NCBI RefSeq assembly: GCF_032062135.1
Contig: NC_092859.1
Coordinates: forward strand, 67,748,627-67,812,626
Length of the DNA: 64,000 bases
Reading direction: 5' to 3'
Source of the DNA: Pyxicephalus adspersus
Taxonomy: Eukaryota; Chordata; Amphibia; Anura; Pyxicephalidae
Shown: in pieces, positions 12,401 through 25,316 of the stretch
Numbering within the stretch: the stretch's first letter is position 1
How the letters are laid out: the number at the start of each line of letters is the position of its first letter
Translations under genes and position numbers: made by a program
Notes under the pieces: model-generated
Told to the model about the DNA's origin: nothing
Database searches by the model: none
Seen by the model: the letters and a program-made list of their open reading frames with translations, nothing else

Positions 12401-15400
12401 TTCAGATGCATTGTTAAGCAATATTGAACTCTCAATTCATTTTGGCTTCAATAGGAACTTGAACGTCACTGTACCTAAAGCTGGCATAAAATCATAAAAG
12501 GACCCTTATTGACATTGGTTTTTTAAAGTTTGTATTGTTTACAAAAAATAGCAGACATATCTGTTACAAATCCATCCACCTTATAGTGATGTAGTCTCTG
12601 GTGGCCCATTCTGCAGGTTAATGGGCAGCATTATACAATATAGGAAACATCAATTGTTTCTAGAACAAAAACACAACAAACACACATGCTATTTAGGAGA
12701 ATTAGCAGATTAAAAGATTAATACCTTGGAAGAACAGCTGGCCTAGTAAGCACTGCACAAGTCCTGGAAAAGCTGGACTTCTTCATATGTACTAGTGCCA
12801 GACAACATCTTGTGTCCTGGAGGAAATAATCTTAACTCCTTATGATGACATGCATTATAGTCACCAAAATATGTAATACATTCTCTGGCTCTGCTTTAAA
12901 AAAGATTAAATATTGAGATTACTACATTGAGACATTTCTGCATCACTCTCTTTATGCTTAATTTCAGAACAATTGAGAACAAACACATCCAGACTCAACT
13001 AGTGGGGGTAGAATGTTTGGAAGGAAAATTTTAATGACCGTTTACACTGAACACAAAAGAAGCAAACTGATCCCCTATGGTGAGGACAGATGTCAATTCC
13101 AATAATCCTGTGTAAAGTACAAGTCATATAGAGAAGTTCTTTAGGCTTAATTTATAAAAAAAAAAAAAAAAAAAGTGATTTGTGAAATATTGCATACCTA
13201 CAAAACACACTATATTTCCTATATACATACAGTTTTGATACTTTGAAATCTTGTAGAATCTGATAACATTGGTAATAATTTATGTAACTAAATTAAAAAA
13301 CCTACTTTAATACACAGAATAAAATTTTTTGAGTTTTTTTGCTCATTATGCTTTTTTACATTTCTTTTTTAATGCTACATATACAAGATTTTCTTTGCTT
13401 AAGGTAAACATTTAAACTTAAATCTTTGCCATAGACCCCCTGTCGCATCACACAGCCTTTTCTTCTAAATCCTCCCAGACAGAGCCTGCTCCTGTGCACT
13501 GAAATTTCCTTATACTCCATTGAAAAATATAACATTAGGATGAACTGTTGTATGGGTATTTTATGCAAAAATGTAAAAAAAAAACTCCCCCCCTTCCATA
13601 TAAAAATGTTAACTCAGTTTCTAAGCAAAAGGTCCTTCCATTTATTTTACTCAGGTAGGAACCACACAAGCACAATACAAAACAGGAATGCATCTGAGGT
13701 CTGCAAGATAAACTTTTTGTTTTTACAAAGGAGAAAGAGTTTGTGGTTATTCTGTATTCAAAAGTGGAGTTACACTTTAAAGATAAACTCTAGGCTGATG
13801 TATATTTTATCTATGGAGTGGGACTATGCTCTGATTAAGAGAAATTGGGGCCAACTCGTTGGAATACTGCTGATCCTTAAACATTCTTCCCTCATTAGGT
13901 AAAGAAGGCTCTGCCTAAATTAATTGTTCTACCTTTCCTTTTCCAAAAAGTTAAACAGACTTGATTCTGAACAGTGATGTAATATTTTTAATTTCAAGTT
14001 GATTATGCTGAAGAATGAGATGATTAAAAAGAGCAGGGAGGAAGCTTCTGGGACCCTTAAGAATCAGTAAGTACCTTCCTTCCAGCAGTTTCTCTGCTAA
14101 TTTGGTTCGGGAGATAAGGAATAAAGTGAATTACCTATTGATTCCTCTCTACCTAATTAGGTATTTTGCTCCTCTCTAAAGGGAAAGCCTGTAGACTTAT
14201 GGAATAAGGTAAAGTATTATTATTATCATTATTAAAGCATGTTGTCTTATTTATCACCCCCTAGATGAGCATTTAACCATGCAGTGTATAAGTGTGTTTG
14301 GCAGGACACACAGTATTGTTACAATTTACAGTAGTCCAGACTGAGAACTAAAACAAATGTTGATTTTTAAGAAGTTAGACATTTCACATTGTTTTCTACA
14401 GGGTCACAACCCAACAGCTACTGCATCTGTTCCCTTTAGTTTTTTTGTTTAAAGTATTGTAGGAAGTAAAAAAATGCTGACCATTAGAAAGTAAGATTAG
14501 GTAGGAAATGATTCCATGTATACAGATAGATATGCGCAGAGTATATTTGTATTCCTTATTTGGTAACATCTATAAACAATGGGTTGAGCATATTGCTCAT
14601 CACACAGCTGGTCCTAGTTTCCTAGCAAGGTTTTGGAGGGTGTGATTCATGTGTCATGTTACAGCTTTAAATAACTTGATAAGTAAGAAATCAATACTTT
14701 TCAAGTAAATGATTTTGCACAGAAAAAGGGTAATTGTGTGCCTTATTCTGCAATATAGTATTTTCTTTTTGAAAGTATATGAATGTTCTTTGCTTGTTTA
14801 AATTAAATCTCTATCCATTCCTTTTCTATAAAAAACCCAACGCTTTCATTTAGAACGGTGTTATAGAAAATTTCTAGAAAGTTCTGGTCCCAACAAACGT
14901 TACACAAATCACCTGATTTATGTTTTTAAAGCTAAATTGTAATTTTAATTACAAAAGTCTTATACATAATTTTAAATAACCTCAGTGTCCAGGGATTAAC
15001 AAAGTGGCCGAGTTTAAAGTCACAGGCCTTTTTGTCGAGGGAAACTTTAACAATAAATTTTACTTATCTTATTCTTTACTCCTGTAGGATACCCATTCTC
15101 CGTGTAAATGCTGCCCTGAAGCCCCTGTCCTAAGCTGTTTGTTGGTCACACTCTGCAAGGATCGTTCTATTTACCAACGTTTGCTTATAAATAGCACACT
15201 AACAGCCATTTCAAACTCGCAGTGAGCCATAGAATTCTGCTACAGGCTTTCCAATTTAGGTACCATACCTTTGGCAGATCACAGCGCATTTTTCAAAAGT
15301 GATATTTCACTTTTGGCCTCGGGATTGTTCTTTATAAATTTGTGCTGCAGCTGCATTTAAACTTGGTTGCCCACAGGTGCAGTTTGCCTCTCATAGCAGC

Positions 15401-16876
15401 AGTTTGAAAGGGCCCAAAGGAATTAGAAAAATGTTCAAGGTAGACAACACAGTAAGGTTCATCCTTAGACCTTAGTGACTGCAAAATACATACATGCATG
15501 CAAGCAGAATTAAGTGAACCCTCTGTGTCACTAAAGAGTTGAATAGGCATTTCAGATATGCAATGTGTAAGGAGTGTTAATTTTTTGGGATGTACCTTGG
15601 TTAGGCGGTATGAGTTTCACTCAAACTTGCCCAGTGGCATATGAAGTGATGACAGGCAACTCAAGTTCAGTAGAAAAATATTTGGTAGCACTAACAATAA
15701 CTTTTACAGACCATGACAAGTGTGCAGTACAGTAATGATGACTGTGGTTGCCCCTTTAACCTCTACCTGGCAGTTAAACCATGGGACTAACTGAAGAAAA
15801 CATGGGACTAAGTGAAGGACTACAAAAGAGAGATCACGAAGGATTATGCTATAAAATCACTGCCCACTAGTGTCACACATGATATTTGTGTCCATCATAT
15901 GGTTCTGAATGTGGACTGTGCATGTACTCAAGGTAAAACTGCAAAACAATACTTGTAAGTATTCAAGTGTTTTAGCTGAACATTCATGTAACTCATAGTG
16001 AGCATGTGTATTAGCATGCAGAACTACATTTAAAATATTAGGAGATATTGTTTAAATGATATATGGATCTGTATGTATTAACCATAAGGCTTCATCCATT
16101 TTAATATACCTTCTCAGTAAATGCCCTGTAGACATAAATAGTTCTGTACTGTGCAGATTCAGGGGGGCACATGATATTGAAAATTGGTAGACAAAGTCCC
16201 TGGATCTTGGTAGCTGTCTGATTTTGAAATGTGGAGGGGAGGGTGGGTTATTGGAGTCAGTGTAAGGCTATGTACACATTTCAGATTTCTGTTACTGGAA
16301 ATGCCCTTCATGATCACACTCAGCGCTGTTCGGTGGAAAGGGAAGGTGGTGGAAGGCAGCATGCTGTGTTCTCCTCCAAAGAAACCTTCCTCAGTCATAC
16401 CTAGTTGGTTGTTTAGTGATCCACCATGTTAAATCGCTAAACTACTTTGGGGGGCCACTGAACACAAGCCAGACTTTCTCTGGACAAAAATTTTCCTGTG
16501 TGTGTAAGTATCCTAGGATGAAGGGGTTGTGGCTACTTCATTAGTAAATATACTTGTTCTTTAAGGTGTGGTCCATCAGGGAAGCCAGCAGCTAGGTGAA
16601 CAATATATTTACCTGCCTGTGGGAACTTGGAGTACCCCAAAGCCTGTTCTATACAAGCTGTAAAAGATGACAACGCATGTAAATTGTAGGCTTCTCTGAG
16701 GCACAGTTAGTTGCATGACTACAGACTCTATAAAACATTGTTATGTTGGCACTAAAAACATACTTGATAACAATTGTCTCTTAGATTGTATACTCATTTT
16801 GGTAGAATGCACTTCCGTGTCATTGTTTGGACCTGATATGTACGCAGGCTTGTCATCTACATTTATTGTACAAAGC
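9448..16876. other. Long intronic stretch without a recognised gene
   Basis: Mostly unique-looking AT-rich DNA. Visible structure: GTACAATACATTGCAGTACA-like low complexity at 10870-10925; a hairpin TTCAGTTC/GAACTGAA (10968-10990); CATTCATCCC-type repeats at 11050-11120; a ~28-bp duplication with GCAGACTCCAGACCCC at 11240-11285; and a poly-A run at 13156-13174. No exon of DPYSL3 or any other gene was recognised. Confidence 0.45.
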
Positions 16877-17281
16877 TACAGTGGATATGAAAAGTGTGCA
16901 TACCCCTGTAAAAATGCCAGTTTTTTGTGATGTAAAAATTACACCACAATAAATAATTTCAAAACTTTTCTTACCTTTATTGTGACCTATACCCTGTACA
17001 ATTCAGCTGAAAAAAAACAAATCTGCTAAGGGAAAAAATATAAAAAATGTACGATAAGCTGGTTGCATAAGTATGCACTTCAGTCTTCTTGGGTAGGAGT
17101 CTATCAACTAGACACATCTTGACTTGACAATATTTGCCCACTTCCTTGAAAAATTACTCCAAATCTGTCAAATTGCAAGAGCATCTCTTGTACACAAGTC
17201 ACATTAGAGATGGGAAAAGTTTTAAAAATATCACAAAAACCTGACATTAACCGGGTGCGTAAACTTTTTATATCGACTGTA
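16877..17281. mobile_element. Tc1/mariner-type MITE
   Basis: Inverted ends TACAGTGGATATGAAAAGTG and, from the right, TACAGTCGATATAAAAAGTT, continuing as similar sequence (CACCCC, GTCAGGTTTTTGTGAT) for about 100 bp. TA dinucleotides sit at both edges (16877-16878, 17280-17281), the Tc1 target. At ~405 bp with no transposase frame it is an internal-deletion derivative. Confidence 0.8.
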
Positions 17282-17635
17282 CATATAAATAAAGGATAAT
17301 ATTAATGACTTGTACAATGGCATAGCCTGTACTTCCAATGCAGGTCATTCAAGGTGGCAAGGAATGGGCGATTACAATGACTTGTTTAGTTCACCAGTTA
17401 ACAAATAACCCAATATTTCCTCACAGGGTATAACTTTTTCTAACTCCTTTTGAAGTGTTCTTTTTACATCTGAGCAGTATATTTTTATCCCAACCCAATT
17501 CAAATATAACTGAAATAAGCTTGTTGTTCTCCTACCACAGCTCTGTCTAAAAGGATGTGATTCACTGACTGACTTGTAATGCCAGCTGACCAGATAATTA
17601 ATTTGATGTTAATGTATGAATCATTCCCTTTGTTC
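17282..17635. other. Short intronic interval
   Basis: About 350 bp between two mobile elements, with nothing recognised. Confidence 0.5.
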
Positions 17636-17649
17636 TAATTTCTGCCCTT

Positions 17650-18367
17650 TTTAATCATTTTTATTGAATTTCAATATTACAAGAACACAAGAAAAGGGAC
17701 CCAAACAAACATAAACAGAGGTCAAGGCCCCTGTATATAAAACTATATCAGAAAACAGGAGTCACTTTTCATACATAAACCTTTGTTAATATACGTTAGG
17801 GATAATGATAGGGAAAGACAAGGGGGGGGGGGGTTACAAGGAGACATAGGGAAACACATATGATGCAATCTAAACTTATAACCTAGATAACCAACAGCAT
17901 TCAAATATAGTGCAAAACGGGGATCCAAGGAATCACACCAACGTGCGGTTTGCCCACAACTACGGTGGATTAAAAGTCCCCGGAGCCCCACTGTTACTCT
18001 CTGTAATCATCCAGGAAGGTCCTAGGTCCTAGGCCCTCGGTTAGGGGCAATTGGAAATCTTGGGTGCAAGTGTAGGGGAGGGGTATGTATATGGGTGCTC
18101 CCGACTGGCCTGTTCCTTGTATAATCCTCAAAACTACATATGAACATTAGTGTACCCTCTCTCTGCAATGCCCTTCTATTCCAGAATACTTATGACCAAA
18201 GCAATTTAAATTGGGGTGACTCCCTAAACCAATCCCATGTAGACCATATCAGCTTGTAATTCTCTAGCTTATTCTCATCTTCTGCAACCAATAGTTCCAT
18301 ATGTTGTATCTTTTCCAGTTCCAAGAGCCATTGTGGATTGTTTCCACTTTCTAGGGATAATTGTTCT
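17650..18367 (-). mobile_element. 5'-truncated L1/Tx1-like LINE, ORF2 C-terminus plus 3' UTR
   Basis: Flanked by a 14-bp direct duplication TAATTTCTGCCCTT (17636-17649 and 18368-18381). On the minus strand the first ~150 bp read as a LINE ORF2 tail (LLELEKIQHMELLVAEDENK then LIWSTWDWF before a stop), as in Tx1/L1 proteins. The rest is 3' UTR ending with AATAAA just before the A-rich 3' end at 17650. A 13-bp G run interrupts the UTR near 17822. Confidence 0.8.
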
Positions 18368-18381
18368 TAATTTCTGCCCTT

Positions 18382-19353
18382 GATGCTGTAAATGGTATTG
18401 CATATTAGCCCAATCAGCAGCCATGTTCTCCTGGAATGTTATAGTCCTTATTAAATACTAATTCTCTACAAACTATGCACCAACATTCACTTAATTTAAT
18501 GAAGTAATAGGGACATTTCAAGAGACGTTAAGCATGCCTTTCCTTGAGAAAAATATTACCCTTCATGAAAATTCTGATCTTCTTACAGTCCAGTGTACCT
18601 TACAAGTTAAAATTGAATCATGCTTTGATTTTGTTTGAGGAGAAGTTATGTGCACAAGATCTATTATAATCCATCATATGAAGATATATTAGGTGGAAAA
18701 TACCTTACTGAATTTATGAAGTACTCCTTTTTATTTTATATCTCCCAAAATACATTCGACAATAGGCAGTAAAAAATGCAAAGTATTTCCTGCAGCCTTC
18801 TCTTTCATGATATAGGATTAAAACAGCAGTTAAATAATGAAAAACATTCACTACATTTTTGTAATGTGTTTAAATATTCTTACATTTCTACTTCATATGT
18901 TTCTGTGTGAACCCCATACAAAATTCTATGCCCTTTTTACTGTAAATAAATGAAGTGATTACATTTAGTTATTTAAATCTTTTACAACATACAATGGATC
19001 TTTCCTACAAAAAACAGTTCTTCTACTTACTTCTCTGGAGGTCCATGACTTTTACCTACCCTCCAATCCAATGTGGTACCCTTCTTTCATGTATTCAACA
19101 TTCAAGGTGTCACAAAGGGTCTGACATCTGTGTGTCTTATTCTGCACCATGCATCAACCCCTATGTCAAAGCTATAGTGACTTAGGGGTTGGAGGCGGGT
19201 AGTAATATAGTAGAGAGCATTGCCAATCACCTCTACATATGTACAGAGTAAGTAGACCATTATGCAATGGGTCATGAAGGAACATACCCCTAGTGAAATA
19301 TTTTTGGGTTTAAAAATATGCTTTTAGACTATTCTCAACTTTTTGAGTTATTC
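18382..19353. other. Intronic sequence between two LINE copies
   Basis: AT-rich, with no coding frame or repeat recognised. Confidence 0.5.
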
Positions 19354-19368
19354 AGAAAGAAATAGTAA

Positions 19369-22040
19369 GTTTTGGGATCCCACTTGGTAACGGTGATGAA
19401 TGCTATTTCACAAGGATACGCATTGCCCACTGATACGTTAGCGGCGCACATATCTGTGCTTCTGAAACCCGATAAAGACCCCCAATCTTGTGCCAGTTAC
19501 CGCCCAATTTCTTTATTAAACTGCAGTTTAAAATTATTCACCAGCCTACTGGCTTGTCGGCTGACACCAGTACTAAACAAACTTATTCATCCTGATCAGA
19601 GTGGTTTCCTGCCACTGAGAGAGGCTAGGAACAATACGACCCGTACCCTTAACATCATAGAGTACTCTCATAGCCGGCAATTGCAATTTATGCTTCTCTC
19701 CACAGATGCGGAGAAAGCTTTCGACCGGGTAGATTGGTCATTTCTTCTCACAACATTAGAATATTTGGTGCTGCCTGAGAGGTTTTTGTAGCGCGTTAGA
19801 GCCTTGTACACCACCCCCACAGCCGGATTGCACATAAATAGGGAACACCCACAACCGTTCAATATCACAAATGAAACAAGACAGGGGTGCCCCTTGCCTC
19901 CGTTGTTATTTAAACCTTTGAGCCTTTTTTAAGATACGTCTGTTCAAATAGTAACATAAAAGGAGTCCAGGTCGGTCATTCTGAAAACAAGGTGGCAGCG
20001 TATGCAGACGACCTGTTATTTTATATCTCTTCACCAGTAACGACTCTTCCTAATCAGCAAGCAGAACTTCGTACATATGCAAATTTATCAAATTATCAAA
20101 TCAATCTCCAGAAGTCAGAGGCTCTGAATGTTACTGTCCTGAGACAAACTCAATTGGCTCTAACACCGTTTTTCCCTTTTAGCTCGGTGTCCTCTCATTA
20201 GGTACTTAAGTACACAGATACCTGCTGATTTGTCACACATTGTGAACCTAAATTTTTTCCGCTCCTCAACTTTATTAGGAAGGACCTCCAGAAATGGTGT
20301 TAAATGGCCTTTACATGGTTTGGGAGGGTTAATATAGTAAAGATTAATGTGATGCCTAGAGTGTTATATATGTTGCAGGCACTCCCGGTACATGTTACTT
20401 TCCATATTATGAGTAAATTCAGGCCTGAGTTTACTAGGTTTATATGGTCTTCAGGCTCTCCTCGGATAGGAGTTAAAATTTTGAGACTTCCAAAGGCAAA
20501 AAGGGAGGTATGGCATTTCCGGACCCAATATTATATCAACAGGCAGTTCACTTGACTAGGTTGTTGGACTGGTGTACTAAAAGTGGGTCCAAACTCTGGA
20601 TAAGCTTGGAAGATGCTCTATCACCGACCCCAATTGACGCTTTGGCATGGGCCCCAAATACGGTCAAAGCTTCTATTATGCAACACCCTCTGATTGGGAT
20701 GACTCTTAAAGTAGTCTCTCGGTTTTTCTTCTCTCAAAAGGTCTCAAAATTTCATGATTATTCATCTCCATTGTCTTCCATTTTGGGATGTCCGGAGTTT
20801 CCATTTGGGATTTCCAATATAATTTTTCACCAGTGGCGTGCCGAGGGTGTTTACAGGGCATTTCATTTTCTACAGGATAGGTCATGGTATCCCTTGCCTG
20901 AGTTGCAACGTGCTAAGTAGTTGCTACCTTTGGATACCTGGCACTGTATACAACTTACCTATGTGTTCCGCACTCTTCCGCAGCCAGCAATCTTTTGCCA
21001 CTCCTTGTTGCCTTTGGAATACCTGTGTTTAGCGTGGAATTCCCTGAAAGGTTCCTTGTCTTACTCATACTAGGCACTATTAGCTGTACATGCACCTGAA
21101 ACTCCTGGCTTTGTGACCCGGTGGGAGACAGACATGAAAGTGAAATTTTCGGAAACTCAAAAGGATATTTTGAGATACTTTAGCTACAAGGCTGCAGTTT
21201 GCAATAAATACCAGGGGACTAATTACAAGCTGGCCACTCAGTGGTATAGAACGCCCTCTAAATTGGCTAAGATCTACCCCCATACTGACAATATCTGCTG
21301 GAGATGTGGATAGGCTCCTGGTACGTTATTGCATATATTTTGGGAGTGCCCTTCTTTGTCTACTTACTGGTTTTCTGTGGCAGACCTTGTCCATAAGCTC
21401 ACAGATATTAATATTAAAGATAAACCCGCTTTGGCATTACTCCATGTCTCTGGTATGTCGAAAAAGACATACAAAAACTCTTTATTACAACATCTCTTGA
21501 ATGCCGCTAAGGCATGCATTCCTGCAATGTGGAAGTGTGACAAACCGCCAACCCTTGGGCACTGGCTAAGGAGGGTGGCAGATGTTTATTGCATGGAAGA
21601 CCTGATGACAGCTGGGATGAATCAGAACGATAAATGTATCCAGACCTAGTATTACTGGGTTCAGTTTAGTACATCTGCAGAGTATGGTAGATTGGTCAGT
21701 GACTCTACTCGTGAAGAGTGAGTTATTGTGTTTGTTTGTAATAACTGAACTGACACATTAGGTCGGGACATCCCCCCACCCACCATCTTCCCCCCTACCA
21801 CACCCTCCTCTCTATTTCTTTTCTATTTTCTTCTTTTCCTTCTGCAAATATATAAAAACTGAGATACTGGGTTTTATCTTTATTTTACTATTCCATCCTT
21901 GCATTATGTTTGTTTATTTGGCTTGTGATTTCGCAGGGCGTTGTTTTCATATTGGTTTTTCATACATTGTGTAACGTGCCATTTAATTGTCATGTAAACC
22001 TTGGAATATCTCAATAAAAAATGTTTTTTTTTTAAAAAAA
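19369..22040 (+). mobile_element. 5'-truncated L1/Tx1-like non-LTR retrotransposon
   Basis: Flanked by a perfect 15-bp duplication AGAAAGAAATAGTAA (19354-19368 and 22041-22055). The 3' end has an AATAAA signal near 22013 and an A-rich tail. It keeps the reverse transcriptase and C-terminal region of ORF2; the endonuclease and ORF1 are missing. It lies antisense to DPYSL3 in the presumed first intron. Confidence 0.92.
19372..21649 (+). pseudogene. LINE ORF2 reverse transcriptase pseudogene
   Basis: Recognisable blocks in order: PDKDPQSCASYRPISLLN (about 19468-19520); the QSGFLPLREARNNT region (about 19597-19640); LSTDAEKAFDRVDW (about 19697-19738), the motif A aspartate block; a stop after ERFL; TRQGCPLPPLLF (about 19876-19911); a frameshift; then YADDLLFYI (20001-20027), the catalytic YADD box. 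Later pieces lie in different frames (20304-20555, 20510-20920, 21113-21313). The C-terminus has a CCHC-like knuckle, CWRCG at about 21295 and HIFWECP at 21332-21352, then an ALALLHVSG...LGHWLRRVADV tail ending at 21649. At least four stops or frameshifts make it non-functional, although the catalytic YADD is intact. Confidence 0.9.
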
Positions 22041-22055
22041 AGAAAGAAATAGTAA

Positions 22056-23503
22056 ATGAACCTTTGTTGGCTTTAAAAATACATTTTCAACTACACTTCA
22101 ATTACAGAAAAAACACTTTTCTTCAATTTTTTGTTGCCAAAGATTTGTCCACTTCCTCTCACCCTCACAATTTTGGTGACAATACTCCAGGGGCTTTGCA
22201 GTTAAAAGTAGTCAGGTATTTTAAATTGTGTTTTCCAGACTACACTGTAACTTTGATTTACCGTATATCTACATGATTAGAGATCCATCAGAAACTTTGA
22301 AATTATCTTGCACACTTGGTCATTTTTATTATGGTGAATAGTTAAAATTAGCCTTGTTTTTGTGAAAATTTTCCTAACAGTAAAAACAGGAATTCCAGGA
22401 TGAAAACTGATTTGCACAAATCTCCTGATCATCCCCAATGTTTTGCTGAGGCACTTAAGGAACATCATCTTTCACAACTATACACACAAACATTTTTGCC
22501 CATGGAAATCTATATAAATCACTCAGTGGCAGTGGGCATCTGGAAGCTGCACAATGAACAATCTGTTCAACTGTGAAAGCAAACATTTTATTTACAACTG
22601 TATAATAAATAGTATCATGGATTAAATGGGACCATGTATGATAAGGAATGGAAGATAAAAAGATGCAATCGCTGCAGGTCATGAGAAGTTTGCTGCTTCT
22701 TTGTCACGCATGTTTTGTTAGCAAAAGCTCATGCTTCAGATTAACTGCCCCTCAATGTGATAAGAATAGAAAGCATTGAGGGTTGTTTTCAACTGTCCAG
22801 TGACCGGACATTTATTTTCCACTGTTTTTCACCCCAAAGGGCCTCCCTCCCAGCCGACACTGTGAAATAACCAATGGATATGCAAATTACCATTTATATT
22901 TCTGGAAAACCAATTTGCACATCAATAGCGTGATCTGGTGCACAGTTCCAGAGCTATTTATTTATGTCTGTCCTTGTGACTTGATGAAATCCAGTTATAT
23001 GCGGTCAGCTTATTTTTTTTGCAAAAAGAATTTTTTTCTTTGTGTATGAATAAATAATGGAAGTAAACAAAGCTTTGCCAGGGCTAAAAAAGGTTCATCT
23101 CCAGATTCAAAAAGATCATACCTTTTTCAATTGTTTTTTCTTTTCTTTAAGATTCTTACAATGAAAACTCACAGAAGTCTGCTGTCACGTGGTCTCCTGC
23201 AGCTCCTCTTCTAGTTATGGTGACTGGTGATAGAAAGTTTCCCACTTTGCTCTTTGCTGCTTTGTCGACTAGTCCTGTGCAGACAATTGTAGCAGCTGTT
23301 CACCAAGAAAAATGGTGGCCTCTGCAGCACAGGCCTTCTAACATTACAGGATAAAAGATAGAGGACTCGGACTGGGGTGTCATATAGCCATTATGAATTT
23401 GGGTCCAGTGTATTAAAAGAAAATGTAGGTTTTAGGTACAGTAGATTGGGTACTACATTTAGTAGATGAGGTACTCCATTAGAGTGGAGTTTTTATTTCT
23501 CCT
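22056..23503. other. Intronic sequence without a recognised gene
   Basis: Unique-looking DNA. Nothing coding was recognised. Confidence 0.45.
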
Positions 23504-24072
23504 TTAACCTCCCTAGCGGTTCATTTCTTTCCGGTTTTATGTGTCTAAAAGCGGTACATTATTTTTCATGAAAATTTATTTTACAGTATAATATAATAGT
23601 ATGAGTATAATAAAGTTTGAAACACAAAATCATGTAAGACCAATAAACTGAATAAATTAAAAAAATCTATATATTTAATAAAAAAAAAATTTAATTTTTT
23701 TAAATTTAAAAAACAAAATACACGTTATACTCATACTATTATATATACTGTAAAATAAATGTTCTTGAGAACAATGGACTGCTTTTACACATAAAAATCC
23801 AATGTATTGCATTTAATACAGTTATTTTGTATTGAATGCAATACAAATAGATTTTGAATATCCCGCCCCACGGGCAACCTACACACGCACTGACGTCACC
23901 AGGAATTCCCCGGTGACTCATCATGTGCAGAAGCAGGAAGAAGGAAGAAGACGGAGATCGCAAAGCTGGACGGCGTGGTACGCCAGCGGATCAGGTAAGC
24001 GCTCTATTTAATAACCTTCCCATAGGTTTACATACCCTGAGTGTGACTCGGGGTTACCTCTAGGGAGGTTAA
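23504..24072. mobile_element. TTAA-flanked (piggyBac-type) MITE, 569 bp
   Basis: TTAA at 23504-23507 and 24069-24072 bounds inverted ends CCTCCCTAGCGGT and, from the right, CCTCCCTAGAGGT. TTAA duplication with a CC-start fits piggyBac. Inside are two nested palindromes: arms 23574-23610 and 23725-23760 (ATTTATTTTACAGTAT core), and a hairpin TGTATTGCATTTAATACA (23803-23820) with 23828-23845. There is no transposase frame. Confidence 0.82.
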
Positions 24073-25278
24073 ATGCAAAGCCAAAACTTTTAATTTAATT
24101 TTGGATAGGGTGATGTGTGATTAGAACCCCAAATTAACATGCTATCTATGTCTCTGTTAAGATAAGCTTAGGCTCTCAGTATGCCCTGGTGATTACTATC
24201 TATCAATTATCTAAGAGGGCGTTATCTTCACTTTTAAGAAACTTTCTTACTTGAAGGAAAATCTCCCTTTATTAAGCTCAGATGGAAAAAAACCTTTCAA
24301 AATAAGAACAACATTTTAACAGTGACCAATAAGTAATTTATTGAAATGATAATGCCTGGAAAGACTCACTTTTTATATATTTACTTTGGCTTTCTCCATT
24401 GAGCTTGTGGAGGAGAGCATGCACAATGGTCCCATCATTCCTTGTGCCATAATACTATACACATGAACCCACCAAATACCAACCATGGGAGCTGCAGTTA
24501 AATGCCTAGTCTGGAGGGGGAACAAAGGCACAGATTTAGTATCAAATGCTCAGGCCTCCCTGTGCATGTTGACACAACAGGTAGTTTTTACAAAAGAGTG
24601 GTGGATCTACAGAACCCAGCACATACCACCAAAAACCTCTCTCAGTTTATATAGATGGGGTGAGGCAGGTATGTTTCCTTTGCCTACGTATTTTATGCAA
24701 AACAATACCTCCTTTGTTATCTCAGAACACTGGGAAGAATGCTCTGGCCACATCCTATTTGTTAGATCTCTTTTGATTTACATAATGATTTACATAAAAG
24801 CAGGAAAGAAAAAATACATCTCAGAAACATGTAATACCATCTTTGGTTTATGGACTTAGTAACAATTTTTACTATTTTAGTATATCACTACCATATTTAG
24901 GCAATGTAGATGCAAATATATGAATCCCATTGAAAAAACATCATAGATAACTTATTAAATGAAAAACATAAGGGGAAGAGATTGAAGGCAAAGTTAGTGA
25001 GCTGTACTGTATATTTAATACACCGACATGATAGTTGATGGTCTTTTATTCTTAATATTTAAAGTAAAGCTTTCCATACTTTAGAAAACATCATGTCGGC
25101 AACAAAACATTCCTTCATTCTTCAAAACTTGTAGCTTGCATGCAGGCTACATAGCATTGTTAATAATACCTTTATGTTAACTTTTTATCAAAAGTCAACA
25201 ATTAAATCCTCTTCTACATTTTTAGGTGCTCCCCCCAGTCTGCTGCTATGCAGCTTTAGGCATTGTGTTTCATATACA

Positions 25279-25316
<38 letters not shown>

